A stretch of 64,000 nucleotides of DNA from Hyperoodon ampullatus (taxonomy: Eukaryota > Chordata > Mammalia > Artiodactyla > Ziphiidae), in assembly GCA_949752795.1 (NCBI GenBank), contig OX457058.1, positions 164,364,223 through 164,428,222 on the forward strand, given 5' to 3'. Of the stretch, positions 10,670-21,504 are shown piece by piece (the first letter of the stretch is position 1; each line of letters opens with the position of its first letter). A program made the position numbers and the translations under genes. The notes under the pieces were generated by a model. It ran no database searches. It was given only the letters and a program-made list of their open reading frames with translations, and was not told the DNA's origin.

Positions 10670-12040
10670 TGAATCTGAGTCATGAAGAGGATGGTGGGAC
10701 AGTGACAGATGGGGAATCTGAAAGGAAATGGGTAATAAATGGGCAGGGGGGGATTTGACTTGTTGATTGCGTGCATCATGGGGCAGTCGGGTCCAACTGT
10801 ACTGGAGGCATTAGGAGCCCAAAGACCGACGTTCAGAGGGACAGGACTGGAGATGATAGTTGAGGAGTCGTCTACAGGAAGCAGTTAGAGAAACATGAGC
10901 CAGGGAAATTTTCCAAGGACAAGAGTGAAGAGCAGAACCAGACTCTTCTGTCTCCTGCCTTGTTCCCCAGGTCAGCAGCGTTCTGTTGAACACGCAGGGT
11001 TAAATCTGCAGCCTTCCTCAACGTCAACTCCATTAGATCAAACACCAAGCTAATTTGCTAACACTATTAAATACATAAAGCCATCAGAAGTAATTTAATG
11101 CTTATCAGATATGCTTACTCCCTAATAGACCCTCATCTACCCCTTATTTCAGCCTAATGATCAAAATGGATTCAGAAAATGAATATGTAATGAAGATCCC
11201 TTCCATTTATTTCCATGAAAGAATTAGAGGGGGATTTAGATAGAAAAGGGGTTTGGCATTTCAGGGGACATTTAGCTGCTTCATTGATTTCTGTTTCATT
11301 TTGGAGCATGTGACGCACGGCTGAGGTTTGTCAACCTTTCATTAGCCTGGGTAATTCATCATAGTTAAATATCAGATATTTAGACTACAAATGCATTCCT
11401 ACCATTTAGCATGCATCCAATATCCTTTAATTTACAAAGGGAATCACTGAGTGCCAGCCAGATAAAGGACCCAGTTTATTCATCAGAGGGAGCCCTGCAG
11501 AGGGAGAGATTAGCATGGAGCTAAATATCCACCCAGAGGGCACTCACTGTCCTGTGCACTAATATCAGCAGTCATCACACTCACCTTCTTTCTGTAAATC
11601 AATAAAAGTCTGTCTCTCATCTATAATTACCTCTCTGTCTTCCCCCACCCTGTTGAGGTGATGGCAAAGAATCCTGTAGCTGGAAGGGATGTTGGCAATC
11701 ACCTTGTCCAAGCCCCCAACACCCTGCACTTTTCAAACGCAAACCTTGATGACATCCCAGTGGCTGCCACTGGGATACCCCCAGTCCTTCCAGCCTCCTG
11801 GGGTGACCCTTTCACTAATATCTGGATAAAAATATTAAGGTCCTGCGTCAGTGAGCACACTATGCAGTGCCCTCCCATGGATTCTGCTGGGTCCCTGGAA
11901 ATGCTCACTTTGAGTTTCTGTCCTCCAGAAATGGCTCTTATTTGGGCCTCTCCACCTACAGATGTCTTGTCTCTTCTTTACATCAAGCCCAATGTGGACC
12001 ACAGCCTCTTTCCTGTGATTGCCAAAGAACCACTAACATA
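10670..12040. other. Repeat-poor non-coding stretch
   Basis: No named repeat is visible over about 1.4 kb, unusual for this window. From about 11000 to 11640 the DNA is A+T-rich and rich in TAAT and ATTTA words, with GCATGTGACGCACGGCTGAG in the middle. The open frame at 11658-12041 plus (127 codons) has no recognised domain. I list the block as possible conserved non-coding sequence, which is inference. Confidence 0.4.
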
Positions 12041-12044
12041 AAAC

Positions 12045-12520
12045 TACTCACATATTCATTCACTCACTACAAATCAGGTCACCTATTGAGTGCCAGACAT
12101 TGTAGCGGGCACCAGGTACACAGGGGCGAGTGACACGGCCGTGGTCTCTGTTTCTGCAGAGTGCACAGTCGAATGGCAGAGACAGCCATGAAGCAAGGAT
12201 ACACAGTGAGAATGATCATGAAATGACTAATGATGGCGAGAACAAGAAAGACAAAAGGGGAGCGTCACACCAGGAGCTGCTCTCAGGCTGGGCAGTTAAA
12301 GCCTCACAGAAGGTCAGACAGTTAGGCTGAGATCTGGAGGCTAAGAAGGACCCCCTTCCCTCCGGCAAAGTGTGTGCGTGAGTGAAGAGTGGGAGGGTGT
12401 TTGGGGCTGAGAAGGAAAGTGTCTGAGAACTGAAAAGTGGCCCAAGTGGCGGGAGCACAGTGAGAAAGGGAGCGCACGAGGCAAGACGGGCTCAGGAAGA
12501 ACTGTAAGCAGGGCAGGACT
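12045..12520 (-). repeat. L2 LINE fragment
   Basis: Starts with the antisense L2 3' end (ATTCATTCACTCACTACAAA, then CCTATTGAGTGCCAGACATT and GCACCAGGTACACAGGGG). It continues with phrases of the neighbouring L2 section such as CTGAGATCTGGAGGCTAAG. Diverged, with no coding capacity. Confidence 0.7.
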
Positions 12521-12530
12521 TGAAATAATT

Positions 12531-12572
12531 TTATCTATCTATCTATCTATCTATCTATTTATTTATTTATTT
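12531..12572. repeat. TCTA then TTTA microsatellite
   Basis: About seven TCTA units followed by three to four TTTA units, directly next to the T-rich end of an antisense L1 3' UTR. It probably grew from the L1 tail. Confidence 0.9.
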
Positions 12573-12574
12573 TA

Positions 12575-12810
12575 ATTTTAGTAATTGTTGTGAATTTTTC
12601 CATTGTGGGTTTTTAATTGACGTATAGTTGATTTACAATGTTGTGTGAGTTTCTGGTGTGCAGCAAAGTGATTCAGTTTTATATATATATTATACATAAT
12701 AATATATATTATTATATATATATATTCTTTCACAGATCCTTTTCCATTATAGGTTATTACAAAATGTTGAGACTAGCTCCCTGTACTATACAGTAGGACC
12801 TTGTTGTTTA
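12575..12810 (-). mobile_element. L1 LINE 3' UTR fragment
   Basis: TTGACGTATAGTTGATTTAC, CAGCAAAGTGATTCAG, TTCTTTCACAGATCC and CCCTGTACTATACAGTAGG are in the order of a cetartiodactyl L1 3' UTR in antisense. An AT-rich, nearly palindromic tract fills about 12679-12724. The element stops abruptly where the LTR-like sequence begins. Confidence 0.85.
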
Positions 12811-13240
12811 TGTAGAAGTGATTTTGTAACAGGGAAGAGCTAAATCGGACTCCACGTTGGATCTCTTTCTGTGACCTTAACCTTGCTTTTCACTGCTTTG
12901 TTATGATAGTCATACATAATGGCCTGCCTCAGGGAACCCTGCCCACCTGTGAATGGCTGCAAGAAAAAGGAAACTAACACGTCCCCTCACCGAGGCTGAT
13001 CATTCCAGGAACTGTTTTACAAGACCGATGGCCCTTTTACTTTTCTTCCTCACCGCCTCTCCCTTTCTGATTCTATGAAAGAAACTGGCATCCAGACCCA
13101 GATAAGATGGTTTTCCAGAGACAGTAGTCCGCCATCTTCTCGGTCTGCCAGATTTCCAGATAAAGTCGTATTCTTTGCCTCAACACCTCGTCTCCGGTTC
13201 ATTGGCCTGTCGCGCGGCAAGCAGAGCGACCTCGAACTCC
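12811..13240 (+). mobile_element. Solo LTR-like element, ERV1 class
   Basis: The stretch begins TGTAGAAGTGATTTTGTAAC. It shares phrases with the minus strand of 38455-38804, including GAATGGCTGCAAGAAA and TTAACACGTCCCC-like wording. Near 13158 a GATAAAG poly(A)-type signal is followed by a short pyrimidine-rich part and ATTGGCCTGTCGCGCGGCAAGC, the layout of a gammaretrovirus-like R-U5 region. No gag, pol or env follows, so this is probably a solo LTR. The ends and 4-bp duplication are not certain. Confidence 0.65.
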
Positions 13241-14290
13241 GTAATAATTTTAATTTTAAGATCTGCCTGGTAACCTGGAGGATCGTGGATTGAGGTGGAC
13301 ACGGCATGCATGTCATTGACTTTTACTTGAGGTTTCACTTATCTTAGGAGGATGAAATCACCCCACAGGACAACAAACCCCTGAAAGCAGACTCTTCTGC
13401 TTCTTACTCTTCCCCAGCCTCCCCTCCACACCAGCCGCCCCTGGCCAAGTCCTCCCCGGGTCAGCCTCCAGCTTGATTATCTCCTTTCTGTCTCCTCAAA
13501 TCTCTCCTTTCCCTCCTCTCTATCCTCAGCCTCCTTTCTCTCAGGCTTGCCTCAGAAACTCAACATTCTTTTTTCTTTTTTTTAATGCAGAGAGATTCAA
13601 CTCTCTCAACTTCTCAGTCTAGACCCTCCCTAGGGGTGGGGATAGACTCAACTTCCAGACTCAAGGAAGCTCATCCAAGTCTAATCTCATTTCTCCTGAG
13701 ATTATTTTCCCACACGCTTTGTGTATCCATTATCCATGTCTTGGTGATGCTGTGTAACAAGGATGCTGCTCTGCATGGGTGATGGAAGCAAACACTAATT
13801 TCTAGTAAAATTGTGTTACACTGAAAAAAAACAAAAAAACAAAAACAGTGACAAACAACAATAAATGTCTATTGCTGACACACCGGGGGTATTCAGCTCA
13901 GCATCTCTAATGATCTTGGCTGAGCCCACTCACACATCTGGGGGTTCTAGGATGGCGTCTGCTAGAATGATAAAGCAGCTTGTCTCCACGTGTCTCTCAT
14001 CTTCCTCCTAGGATGAACAGAGTGTATCCTTTTCGCAGCAAGGGCAGAGGGTAAATGTAAGCAGAAACACACAAGCACTTTCTCACCCTCTGCTTACATC
14101 CAACACTGTAATATCCATTGACCAAAGCATGCCATGTGGCAGAGCCCAGAATCAGAGATGAGGGAATTATAATATGACATGACAAAGAATCTAGATGGGG
14201 GTATAAGGGACTGGGGCATTTAATGCAAGCAATCTACTATACCTTAGTTTAGGCAGAAGAGGCTATGGTCAATGAGGGGTTTTCTTCTTT
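13241..14290. other. Non-coding stretch without recognised features
   Basis: Pyrimidine-rich DNA at 13380-13580, then A+T-rich DNA. I see no coding sequence and no repeat I can name. An A-rich run lies near 13823-13850. Confidence 0.5.
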
Positions 14291-14294
14291 CATT

Positions 14295-14415
14295 CCTGCA
14301 TAATTGAACTCAAGGAGTTAAAGTGACTTGCCCCAGGGTACACACCTTGGTTAGGACAGCCAGAATCCAGATCTCCAGCCAATCCAAGGCCCTTTCCATT
14401 CCACTATGCTAGTTC
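14295..14415 (-). repeat. MIR-like fragment
   Basis: AAGTGACTTGCCCCAGGGTA followed by ACAGCCAGAATCCAGATCTC and the end CCATTCCACTATGCT match the antisense MIR/L2-type layout. The assignment to MIR is moderate because only the central part is clear. Confidence 0.6.
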
Positions 14416-14899
14416 CCTAAAAGCCACCAACCACATAAGCCCACGTTTTCCTGTGCCCCCTGTAGGCCTGATATGAAATAGCTAAAAATTCTTGTAACCA
14501 AGCTGAGGAGTCACATGGCATACTTATGAGTAGAGGAAATGCACATCTAAATTTAAGTCTGTGCTACCACCTTGTCAGAGTATTTTAAATAGCTCAATAA
14601 TTATACATTGTTTACCTAATTTTACTTGCCTGGGAGATCATGATGCAGGCTTGAAAAAGCCGAAGTTATTACACCTACCCAGAGTCCGCATAAGGATAAC
14701 CCTTCTACATTTTCTCTAAGTACACATACATCTTTCCTACTTATGCTCAACAAATCAGTGTAAGCCTATTTTTCTGCATTTCATGATAAAAATCCTCCCC
14801 TACTCCCCAATCTGTTTAGCCAGATGCATTGGATACTAGGAACCTGATGGCAATTCTTTATAGATTTTACTTCTTTTGTTTCCTCCTGAGTTATCTCTA
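14416..14899. other. Non-coding stretch without recognised features
   Basis: A+T-rich DNA with no recognised gene or repeat. Confidence 0.5.
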
Positions 14900-14907
14900 C
14901 TTTAAAT

Positions 14908-15092
14908 CAGTGGCTCTTAAATGAGAGGAATATCTGGAGATGTTTCTGATTGTCTCATCTTGGGGGGTTCTCCTGGCATATGGTAGGTAGAGGTTAAGGA
15001 CGCTGCTAAACATACTACAGTGCACAAGGCAGCCTCCACAGCAAAGAACTATTCAGTCCAAAATGTCAGTAGTGCTGATCTGAGAAATCCTG
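14908..15092 (+). mobile_element. MER20 DNA transposon (hAT-Charlie type), complete
   Basis: Starts CAGTGGCTCTTAAATG and ends TGAGAAATCCTG, diverged hAT terminal inverted repeats. The body contains ATCTGGAGATGTTTCTGATT, GGTAGAGGTTAAGGACGCTG, ACATACTACAGTGCACAAGG and CCAAAATGTCAGTAGTGCTG, the MER20 order. Both sides carry the identical 8-bp target duplication CTTTAAAT (14900-14907 and 15093-15100), as hAT transposases make. It has no coding capacity. MER20 copies are known to act as gene-control elements in some eutherian tissues; nothing here shows that it does so. Confidence 0.92.
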
Positions 15093-15309
15093 CTTTAAAT
15101 AAATAAGACATCAGTGCATGGATTGCTGACACCAACAAACTGATAACAGAACATCTTTTTTTTAATTAAGACAATTTACCCTGAGAATAGTGCTTTACTT
15201 AAACAATAGAAATAGTAACAAACCATAAACATCGGCCCCAAATTTCATCATTCTTATGTCTAGTTCATCTCTTCCCTTTAAGTCACACAATAGTCCCAGG
15301 AGGCAGAAG
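15093..15309. other. Non-coding stretch without recognised features
   Basis: Short A+T-rich segment between MER20 and a MIR copy with no recognised feature. Confidence 0.5.
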
Positions 15310-15535
15310 GGTGTGGGGAGCATGAGGGAGGCTAGACAGACCTGACATTGAATATCAGCTGTGCCCCAATGACTAGCTGGATGGCAGTGGTCAAATTAAC
15401 TTATGCCCCTTCTGCCGCAGTTTCCCTTTTGGAAAAATGGGAATATGGCCAACTACCTCACAGAGTTATGGTGGGGATTAATTTAGAGGAGCTATATAAA
15501 CTCTCTGGCCCAGAGTAAGCATTCAGTAATTGCCA
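15310..15535 (+). repeat. MIR SINE
   Basis: Nearly full-length sense MIR: TGTGCCCCAATGACTAGCTG, CAAATTAACTTATGCCCC, GCAGTTTCCCTTTTGGAAAA, TACCTCACAGAGTTATGGTG, GGATTAATTTAGAGGAGC and CCAGAGTAAGCATTCAGTAA in the expected order. Confidence 0.9.
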
Positions 15536-15567
15536 ATTCCCACTCATTCGTATTAAAACTCCTCTTG

Positions 15568-15766
15568 GGGCTTCCCTGGTGGCACAGTGGTTGAGAGTCC
15601 GTCTGCCAATGCAGGGGACGCGGGTTCGTGCCCCGGTCCGGGAAGATCCCACATGCCGCGGAGCGGCTGGGCCCGTGAGCCATGGCCGCTGAGCCTGCGC
15701 ATCCGGAGCCTGTGCTCCGCAATGGCAGAGGCCGCAATGGTGAGAGGCCCGCGTACCGCAAAAAAA
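15568..15766 (+). mobile_element. Cetacean tRNA-derived SINE (CHR type), full length
   Basis: Starts GGGCTTCCCTGGTGGCACAG, has the intact B box GGTTCGTGCC and ends GCGTACCGC plus an A-run. The 13-bp duplication AAAACTCCTCTTG flanks it perfectly (15555-15567 and 15767-15779). Open frames on both strands here are SINE translations. Confidence 0.96.
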
Positions 15767-15779
15767 AAAACTCCTCTTG

Positions 15780-16435
15780 ATTTCAAATCTGGGTCTTATA
15801 CCCTGGTTCTTTGGGACGGGGCAGACTCTACAAAGAGCCAGCAAGTACCTAATGAGAGAAAAATTTCTGGCTCATATTTTCCATTCCCAAGGGATCAGGC
15901 TAGTTCAGATGGCGTTTCCAGGAGCATCTGAACTGATCTCGGCACACTTGTTACTAATAAGTTTTGGTGCTTGTGTATTCACATCACTTGCACATTAACC
16001 AGCTGAGAAGTCCAGTGGCCCTTTAAGGAACAGAGGTTTCAAGAATGGTTAAGTGCAAGTCTGAAAACAAGAAGCTGGAAGCAAATATATTCTAACACAG
16101 CTACAGTTTGTGATGCATTCTGGAAAATGACTGAGAATGTAGTCCTAGGGCAGAAGCCACTGAGCTAATGTTGGTGAGCTTAGCTCAGAAGCAGGCTCAC
16201 TCCTATTCTTCCCAAGGCCTCTTCAGCCTTCAGTGAAAATATAAAAGTTCTTTAAATGTAGCCTCTCCAAAATTAGTCTTCTTCCAAATAGACACAGTTG
16301 AAGAGGTGATGTGATATTGGTTAGTAGCATCTTAGGTGTGAAATTCAAAAGCCTCTTCCTTGGTTTTAGTAGGAATGTGTACTGATGTATGATTTCAGAA
16401 CTACTCATAAGATTCCAATTGTTTTTGCAAACCAA
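15780..16435. other. Non-coding stretch without recognised features
   Basis: No named repeat and no convincing coding frame. A minus-strand frame at 16223-16612 is A+T-driven. Confidence 0.5.
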
Positions 16436-16439
16436 AGTG

Positions 16440-16980
16440 TGGCAAAATGTATCACACTGTGATATATGCAAGCCCTTTGACACAGCAGGTCTACTTCTAA
16501 GTATCTCTCTTGCTAAAATACTCATGTAGATATGCAAGGATATACCCACAAAAATATTCACTTGTAACATTATTTGTGATGAGGGAAAATTGGAGGTAAC
16601 TTGAGTACCCATCAGTGGTAAATATGGCTAACCAAATGATGGCCCATCCATTCAATGGAATACTAAATTTAAAAAACAATGAGGTAGCTCTATTTGTATA
16701 CATGTACTCGGGAGAATGGTTATAAAATACTGTTGCATCCAGAAAACAAACTTTAGAACAATATATACTGTATAATCCCATTTTTGCTTTTTTTAAAAAT
16801 GTAGAGAGAATTGTATCTATAGAAAAATCTAGGAGGCCACAAACAAGCACTATAAAATTTAACAGTGGCCAAAACTGATAAGTGATTTAGAGAAGTAAGG
16901 AGCTTATAGAGAGAGACCTTCTTTTCTATACTTCTATATTGCTCATTTTCACAGTAATGATATATTATTGCAAAATTTAA
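16440..16980 (+). mobile_element. Old L1 LINE 3' fragment
   Basis: Sense L1 phrases appear in order: CAGGTCTACTTCTAAGTATC, TTATTTGTGATGAGGGAAAA, GTACCCATCAGTGG, CAATGGAATACTAAATTT and TATACTGTATAATCCCATTT. These encode the diverged ORF2 end and the following 3' region. Many stops; an old L1M-type copy. Confidence 0.8.
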
Positions 16981-17020
16981 AAATAACTTCCCTCTTTTCA
17001 TTTTACACACATGTATACCA

Positions 17021-17051
<31 letters not shown>
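17021..17051. repeat. (CA)n microsatellite
   Basis: An uninterrupted CA tract of about 15 units next to the old L1 end. On the minus strand it gives a cysteine-valine repeat reading frame that is not a gene. Confidence 0.95.
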
Positions 17052-17055
<4 letters not shown>

Positions 17056-17167
17056 AGATATAGTAGTTCATAGATATAATAGATAAATGTTTACTGGATC
17101 TTTAAATCAGCCAAAATTATGTCAGAAAAACAGAAACCATTTTAAATATTCCAGAAATTAATGGTTT

Positions 17168-17375
17168 GTTTTTTCTTTTTTTTGCGGTATGCAGGCCTCT
17201 CACTGTTGTGGCCTTTCCCGTTGTGGAGCACAGGCTCTGGACGCACAGGCTCAGCGGCCATGGCTCACGGGCCCAGCCGCTCCACGGCATGTGGGATCTT
17301 CCCAGACCGGGGCACGAACCTGTGTCCCCTGCATCGGCAGACGGACTCTCAACCACTGCGCCACCAGGGAAGCCC
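17168..17375 (-). mobile_element. Cetacean tRNA-derived SINE (CHR type), full length
   Basis: T-rich start, antisense SINE body, end GGGAAGCCC. The duplication TAATGGTTT at 17159-17167 and 17376-17384 is perfect. The B box complement is GGCACGAACC. Several C-to-T changes at CpG positions suggest some age. Confidence 0.94.
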
Positions 17376-17384
17376 TAATGGTTT

Positions 17385-17814
17385 TAATATAGGAAATTTG
17401 GGCTTACCTAGCAGATGGAAGAGCTTGGGAACAAAGGTCATGGAAGCCACACAGGCAATCTCAACCTGAAGCACCAAAATTCTCAAGAGCTCACTGAGAA
17501 GCCTCTAGAATATTTAACATTTTCTGGAAATCTCCCACCAAGTTTTTCAGTCTACAGCAGCACAAGGGGTTGTTCTCAAGAGCTTGCTGCAAAGTTCCCA
17601 TATAATCCTATATATTTGGACTGCAACTACCACAGAATCATAATGGCCTATCCTTATTTTATTTTATTTCTGTCTTACATATCTCATATGAGTTCCTTTC
17701 ATTGGCAAACTCAATCCCAGAACCATACAATGAAGGGAAATGCAGTTCTCAGCTTCTCTTCTATGGTACAGAAGAAGGAGATGGTGGCGTTTTTCAGTTG
17801 ACAACAAGTAGTCC
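17385..17814. other. Non-coding stretch without recognised features
   Basis: A 128-codon frame at 17415-17801 plus has no recognised domain and no similarity to known families that I can see. I treat it as chance. Confidence 0.45.
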
Positions 17815-18860
17815 AATGACATTTTTCACAGAACTATTAAAAACCATCCAAAAATTTGTATTAAACCACAAAAGAATCCAAATAACCAAAGCAATGTTGA
17901 AAAAGAACAAACTTGAGGCATCACACATCTAAATTTCAAACTATATTAGCAAGCTTCAGTTATCAAAACAGTATGGTACTGGCATAAAAATAGACATATA
18001 GACCAATGGTACAGAATTAAAAACCCAGAAATAAACCCACACATATACGATTTACTAATATTTGACAAGGAAGCCAAGAACCCTCAACGGGAAAAGGATA
18101 GTCTCTTCAATAAATGGTGCTGGGAAAAGTAAATAATCACATGCAAAGAGATGAATTTGGACCTATCTTACACCACACACAAAAAATTAACTCAAAATGG
18201 ACTAAAGACTCAATTTTTAAACCTGAAGCTGTAAAACTCCTAGAAGAAAACATAGGGAAAAATCTTCTCATTGGTCTTGGCAATGATTTTTTGAATATGA
18301 AACGTAAAACACAAGCAACAAACAAACAAACAAAAACAAGTAAAATTACATCAAACTAAAAAGCTTCTGCACAGCAAAAGAAATGATCAACAAAATGAAA
18401 AGGCAACCTACAGAATAGGAAAAATATATATCGGATAAGGAGGTAATATCCAAAATATATAAGTAAATAATCAATAGCAAAGCAAATAATCCAATTAAAA
18501 ATGGACAAAGAACCTGAATAGGCATTTTTCCAAAGAAGATATACAAATGAACAACAGGTATATAAAAATATATTCAACATCACTAATCTTCAGGGAAATG
18601 CAAATCAAAATCACAATGAGATCACCTCACACCTGTCAGAATAGTTATCATCAAAATGACAACAAATAACAAGTGTTGGTGAGGATGTGGAAAAAGGGAA
18701 ACACACGTGCATTGTTGGTAGAAACATAAATTGGTGCAGCCACTATGAAAAACAGTATAGAGTTTACTTAAAAAACTAAAAGTAGAACTGCTGTATGATC
18801 CAGCAATTCTACTTCTGAATATATTTCTGAAAGAAATGAAATCACTGTCTCAATGAAAGC
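17815..18860 (+). pseudogene. Old L1 LINE fragment, degenerate ORF2 3' half
   Basis: The plus strand encodes, with many stops and frameshifts, the part of L1 ORF2 after the reverse transcriptase domain. The DNA for GGTACTGGCATAAAAATAGA, TTCAATAAATGGTGCTGGG, GCTTCTGCACAGCAAAAGAA, TGGACAAAGAACCTGAATAG and ATCCAGCAATTCTACTTCTG is in L1 order. The last open piece (18114-18359) includes [10 protein letters not shown], parallel to the L1 at 2116-2325. It ends before the ORF2 terminus and 3' UTR, so it is truncated at both ends. Divergence indicates an old L1M-type insertion. Confidence 0.9.
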
Positions 18861-19475
18861 AGATTACCAGGCACAGTCCACCACTTTGGTCTCTCAGCAA
18901 CCCATACCAGCACATTGATCCATGTTTAACTTTTGAATAAAGGCAATAACAACAGCATGCTTCTGCCTTACAACTATTCCTTGTAAAATTAAAGATGTAC
19001 TCACTCTTTCACCCAAAGGGAAGACACGTATTCTATATGTTAATTTATCCTTGTCTAGGTAATGTTTGTTCCCTTTCTAGTTTAGTCACAATCCCTTGTT
19101 GATGTCTCATAACTTAAATAACAAAATATAAGTTAATTACAATTAAGCCACTTTATACTTTATTTTAAGGCAGTGAGAAAATAGAAAAATAAATAATTGT
19201 AACAAATAATAAAAAATGAAAATATATCAAAGCAAGAAAGTAGCAAGCAACTAAGAAAATATGTATAACTACCACAGTCCTTATTTCTGCAATAGGTCAC
19301 ATAGTCATAGTTGGGTGTTGTAACTTACTTCTTTCACTGTCCATTCTATATTCCCTTTGACCTCACTCAGTACCTCAACTAGTCGTGGTGCTTTACCTGT
19401 CAGGGTGATTCAAGACTCTGTTAATGAAGGATCTGTGCCTGTATTAGGTTACTATAGTTTTCCATTAATTCAAAA
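18861..19475. other. A+T-rich non-coding stretch
   Basis: No recognised gene or named repeat. The region 19080-19270 is strongly A+T-rich and could be the eroded remainder of the L1 next to it. Confidence 0.45.
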
Positions 19476-19479
19476 AACT

Positions 19480-19705
19480 TAAGTAGTTTTAGGTTCACAG
19501 CAAAATTGAGAGGAAGGTACAAAGATTTCCCATATATCCCCAACCCCCATAATATGCATAGCTTCCCCCATTATCAACATGCTTCACCAGAGTGGTACAG
19601 TTCTTACAATTGATGAACCTACATTGACACATTATAATTATCCAAAATCCATAGGTTACATTACAGTTCACTCTGGGTGTTCCATTACATAGTGGCAACA
19701 TTAAT
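19480..19705 (-). mobile_element. Old L1 3' region fragment
   Basis: TTTAGGTTCACAGCAAAATTG, TACAAAGATTTCCCATATA, CCCCATTATCAACATGC, CACCAGAGTGGTACAG and TTACAATTGATGAACCTACA are in the order of a well-known mammalian L1M 3' segment, usually seen antisense. It directly abuts the ERV-L relic. Confidence 0.7.
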
Positions 19706-20690
19706 TCTACTTGGTAATCAGAATCACCATCTCAGCAAGTTCAGGGTAGTCATCCCTTCTTTGCCGGTTGGTTCAGTAGCATAAGTAGCCCAAGGGCCAG
19801 GTGGCAGTCTCAATTTCCAGTTCAGTGGAACTTTTGTCACATATCTGGAAAAAGAGGTCCTCTTTTGGGAACCAAGACCACCAAAGCGACAGAGCCCAAG
19901 TTGCAAGAATGGAAGCCAAATGTTTTTATTGGATCATTAGGGAGAACAGTGATAGAAGCCAGTACCAGTTCTTCCCTTTAGCTCCCAGACTCATGTATTC
20001 TGGCTATGGAAGAAAAGACATTATATATTATACACAGTGTTATAACTAAGCGTTCAGCTGGTCACTGTATTGCTATATTAGGCCAACTTCTTTGGGATGA
20101 TGAAACATGCGTAAGACCATTGAATTCCATGGGTATGAACCCATTGCCATACTTATTTCATTCTAAACTGATTTCCTGGTCAGAAAAGATGCTATGTAGA
20201 AGATCATCATGACAAATGAGGCATTTCAAAAATTCACACATGGTAGTGCTGGCAGAAGCATCCTAGGGAGGACAAATTGCTGCTGTTTCCAAGAAATGGA
20301 GCCACATCAGTTCAGGTTTAGTCTCTGTTGTTGACAGGTTGGGCACTCATGTTGTGTTGCCACCTGATTGTTGAAAACCTCTTCTTCCATAATTGTCCTT
20401 TGGTTGACATTCACATGGGCACAAATATATTCACACTCTGTGCCCATTCTGAGAGGTCCATCCACATATCTCATCCTCCAGACCTCCTTGTCACCCGTGT
20501 TCCAACTTTGTTCCAAGTCCTTGACCACCAGCCAAACCATCACCCACGGCCCAGGAATCACTATAGTTGCATATTGCTGGTCACCTCTCCTTCCAGGCAA
20601 AGTGAATAGCCAGGTGCATGACTCAAGGTCCTACCCACTGGAAGGAGTTCCCTTTCATACTATTCTTTAGGGATACTCTTTAGACTGAGT
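19706..20690 (-). pseudogene. ERV-L pol relic (RNase H, integrase and dUTPase-like parts)
   Basis: On the minus strand, reading from high to low coordinates, there are remnants of the end of RNase H (20650-20400), the zinc-binding N-terminus and core of integrase (about 20370-20060) and then a dUTPase-like segment (19906-19724). Visible landmarks are TGDKEVW, a SHVN-like HVNVNQR, EEEVFNNQV, the CxxC motif ECPTCQQQ, and PLNWKLRLPPGPW in the last part. The domain order RNase H-integrase-dUTPase is characteristic of class III ERV-L retroviruses. Internal deletions, stops and frameshifts break it repeatedly; the zinc finger follows the RNase H end with a large gap. No reverse transcriptase, gag or LTR is recognisable nearby. 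It is a dead, ancient insertion. Confidence 0.8.
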
Positions 20691-21280
20691 CTAAAGTGCA
20701 ACCATGTACTTTTGAATGATGCTAGTGTATCATGCTGTTTGCCTATCCAACAGTCATTCCATACTTCTTTCTTGCTAAAATAAATGCAATATTGTTCAAA
20801 TAATAGTATTTTCAAGAAGGTAGGCTCAGTTCCAGTGTAAGAATCGTAACTGGTGTAAACCCACCCAAGTAAACCCAATCTATATGCTAATGATTGATTC
20901 AGAGGCAGTCACATGACCTAGTTCTGGGCAATGGGACCTGGCAGAAAGTCTAGGACTTTTAGAAGTGATTCTTTCCTCCTGATAACTAAAGACATGAGAG
21001 AAAGTGTCTCCTTTATATGTCTCTTTGGATATCACAGTGTGAAGTAGTGATTTTGGAACTATGGTTTATAGCCATGAGAAGAAAGACGAGAGGGTAGAAA
21101 AAAGCTGTCCAGAGCCCTGTTGTCATCCAGCTGCTGAATTAACCATGCCTACAATTGCCTCTCCGTTAGATAAGTGGTATTTTAAGTCGATTTAGTTAGG
21201 TATTCTGCTGCAACTGAACTGATCCCAGTTTAAAAATAATGTTTTACATGTTCTATTTACAAGTCCTATTACCTTGCATG
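20691..21280. other. Non-coding stretch, possible old repeat
   Basis: 20691-20880 may be further eroded ERV-L sequence. 20880-21210 reads like an old dispersed repeat (CAGTCACATGACCTAGTTCTG, later CAGCTGCTGAATTAACCATG) with a loose likeness to 600-760. No family name can be given. Confidence 0.35.
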
Positions 21281-21453
21281 AGGGATTTATATAAACATAT
21301 GGTTAGCAGCTTTGCATAACTCGAACACCTTTTTGGACAATAGGTATGAGAATGAAAGAGTAGAGGAGAAAAGAAACAAACAAACAAAAATTGGGGGTGA
21401 ATTTTTTTCCCCAGGGATTAGAAAGAGTAGAAGGTCACCCAGTCCATATCCCC

Positions 21454-21502
<49 letters not shown>
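21454..21502. repeat. (CA)n microsatellite
   Basis: About 24 uninterrupted CA units, the longest dinucleotide tract in the window and probably polymorphic. The reading frames across it are artefacts. Confidence 0.97.
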
Positions 21503-21504
<2 letters not shown>

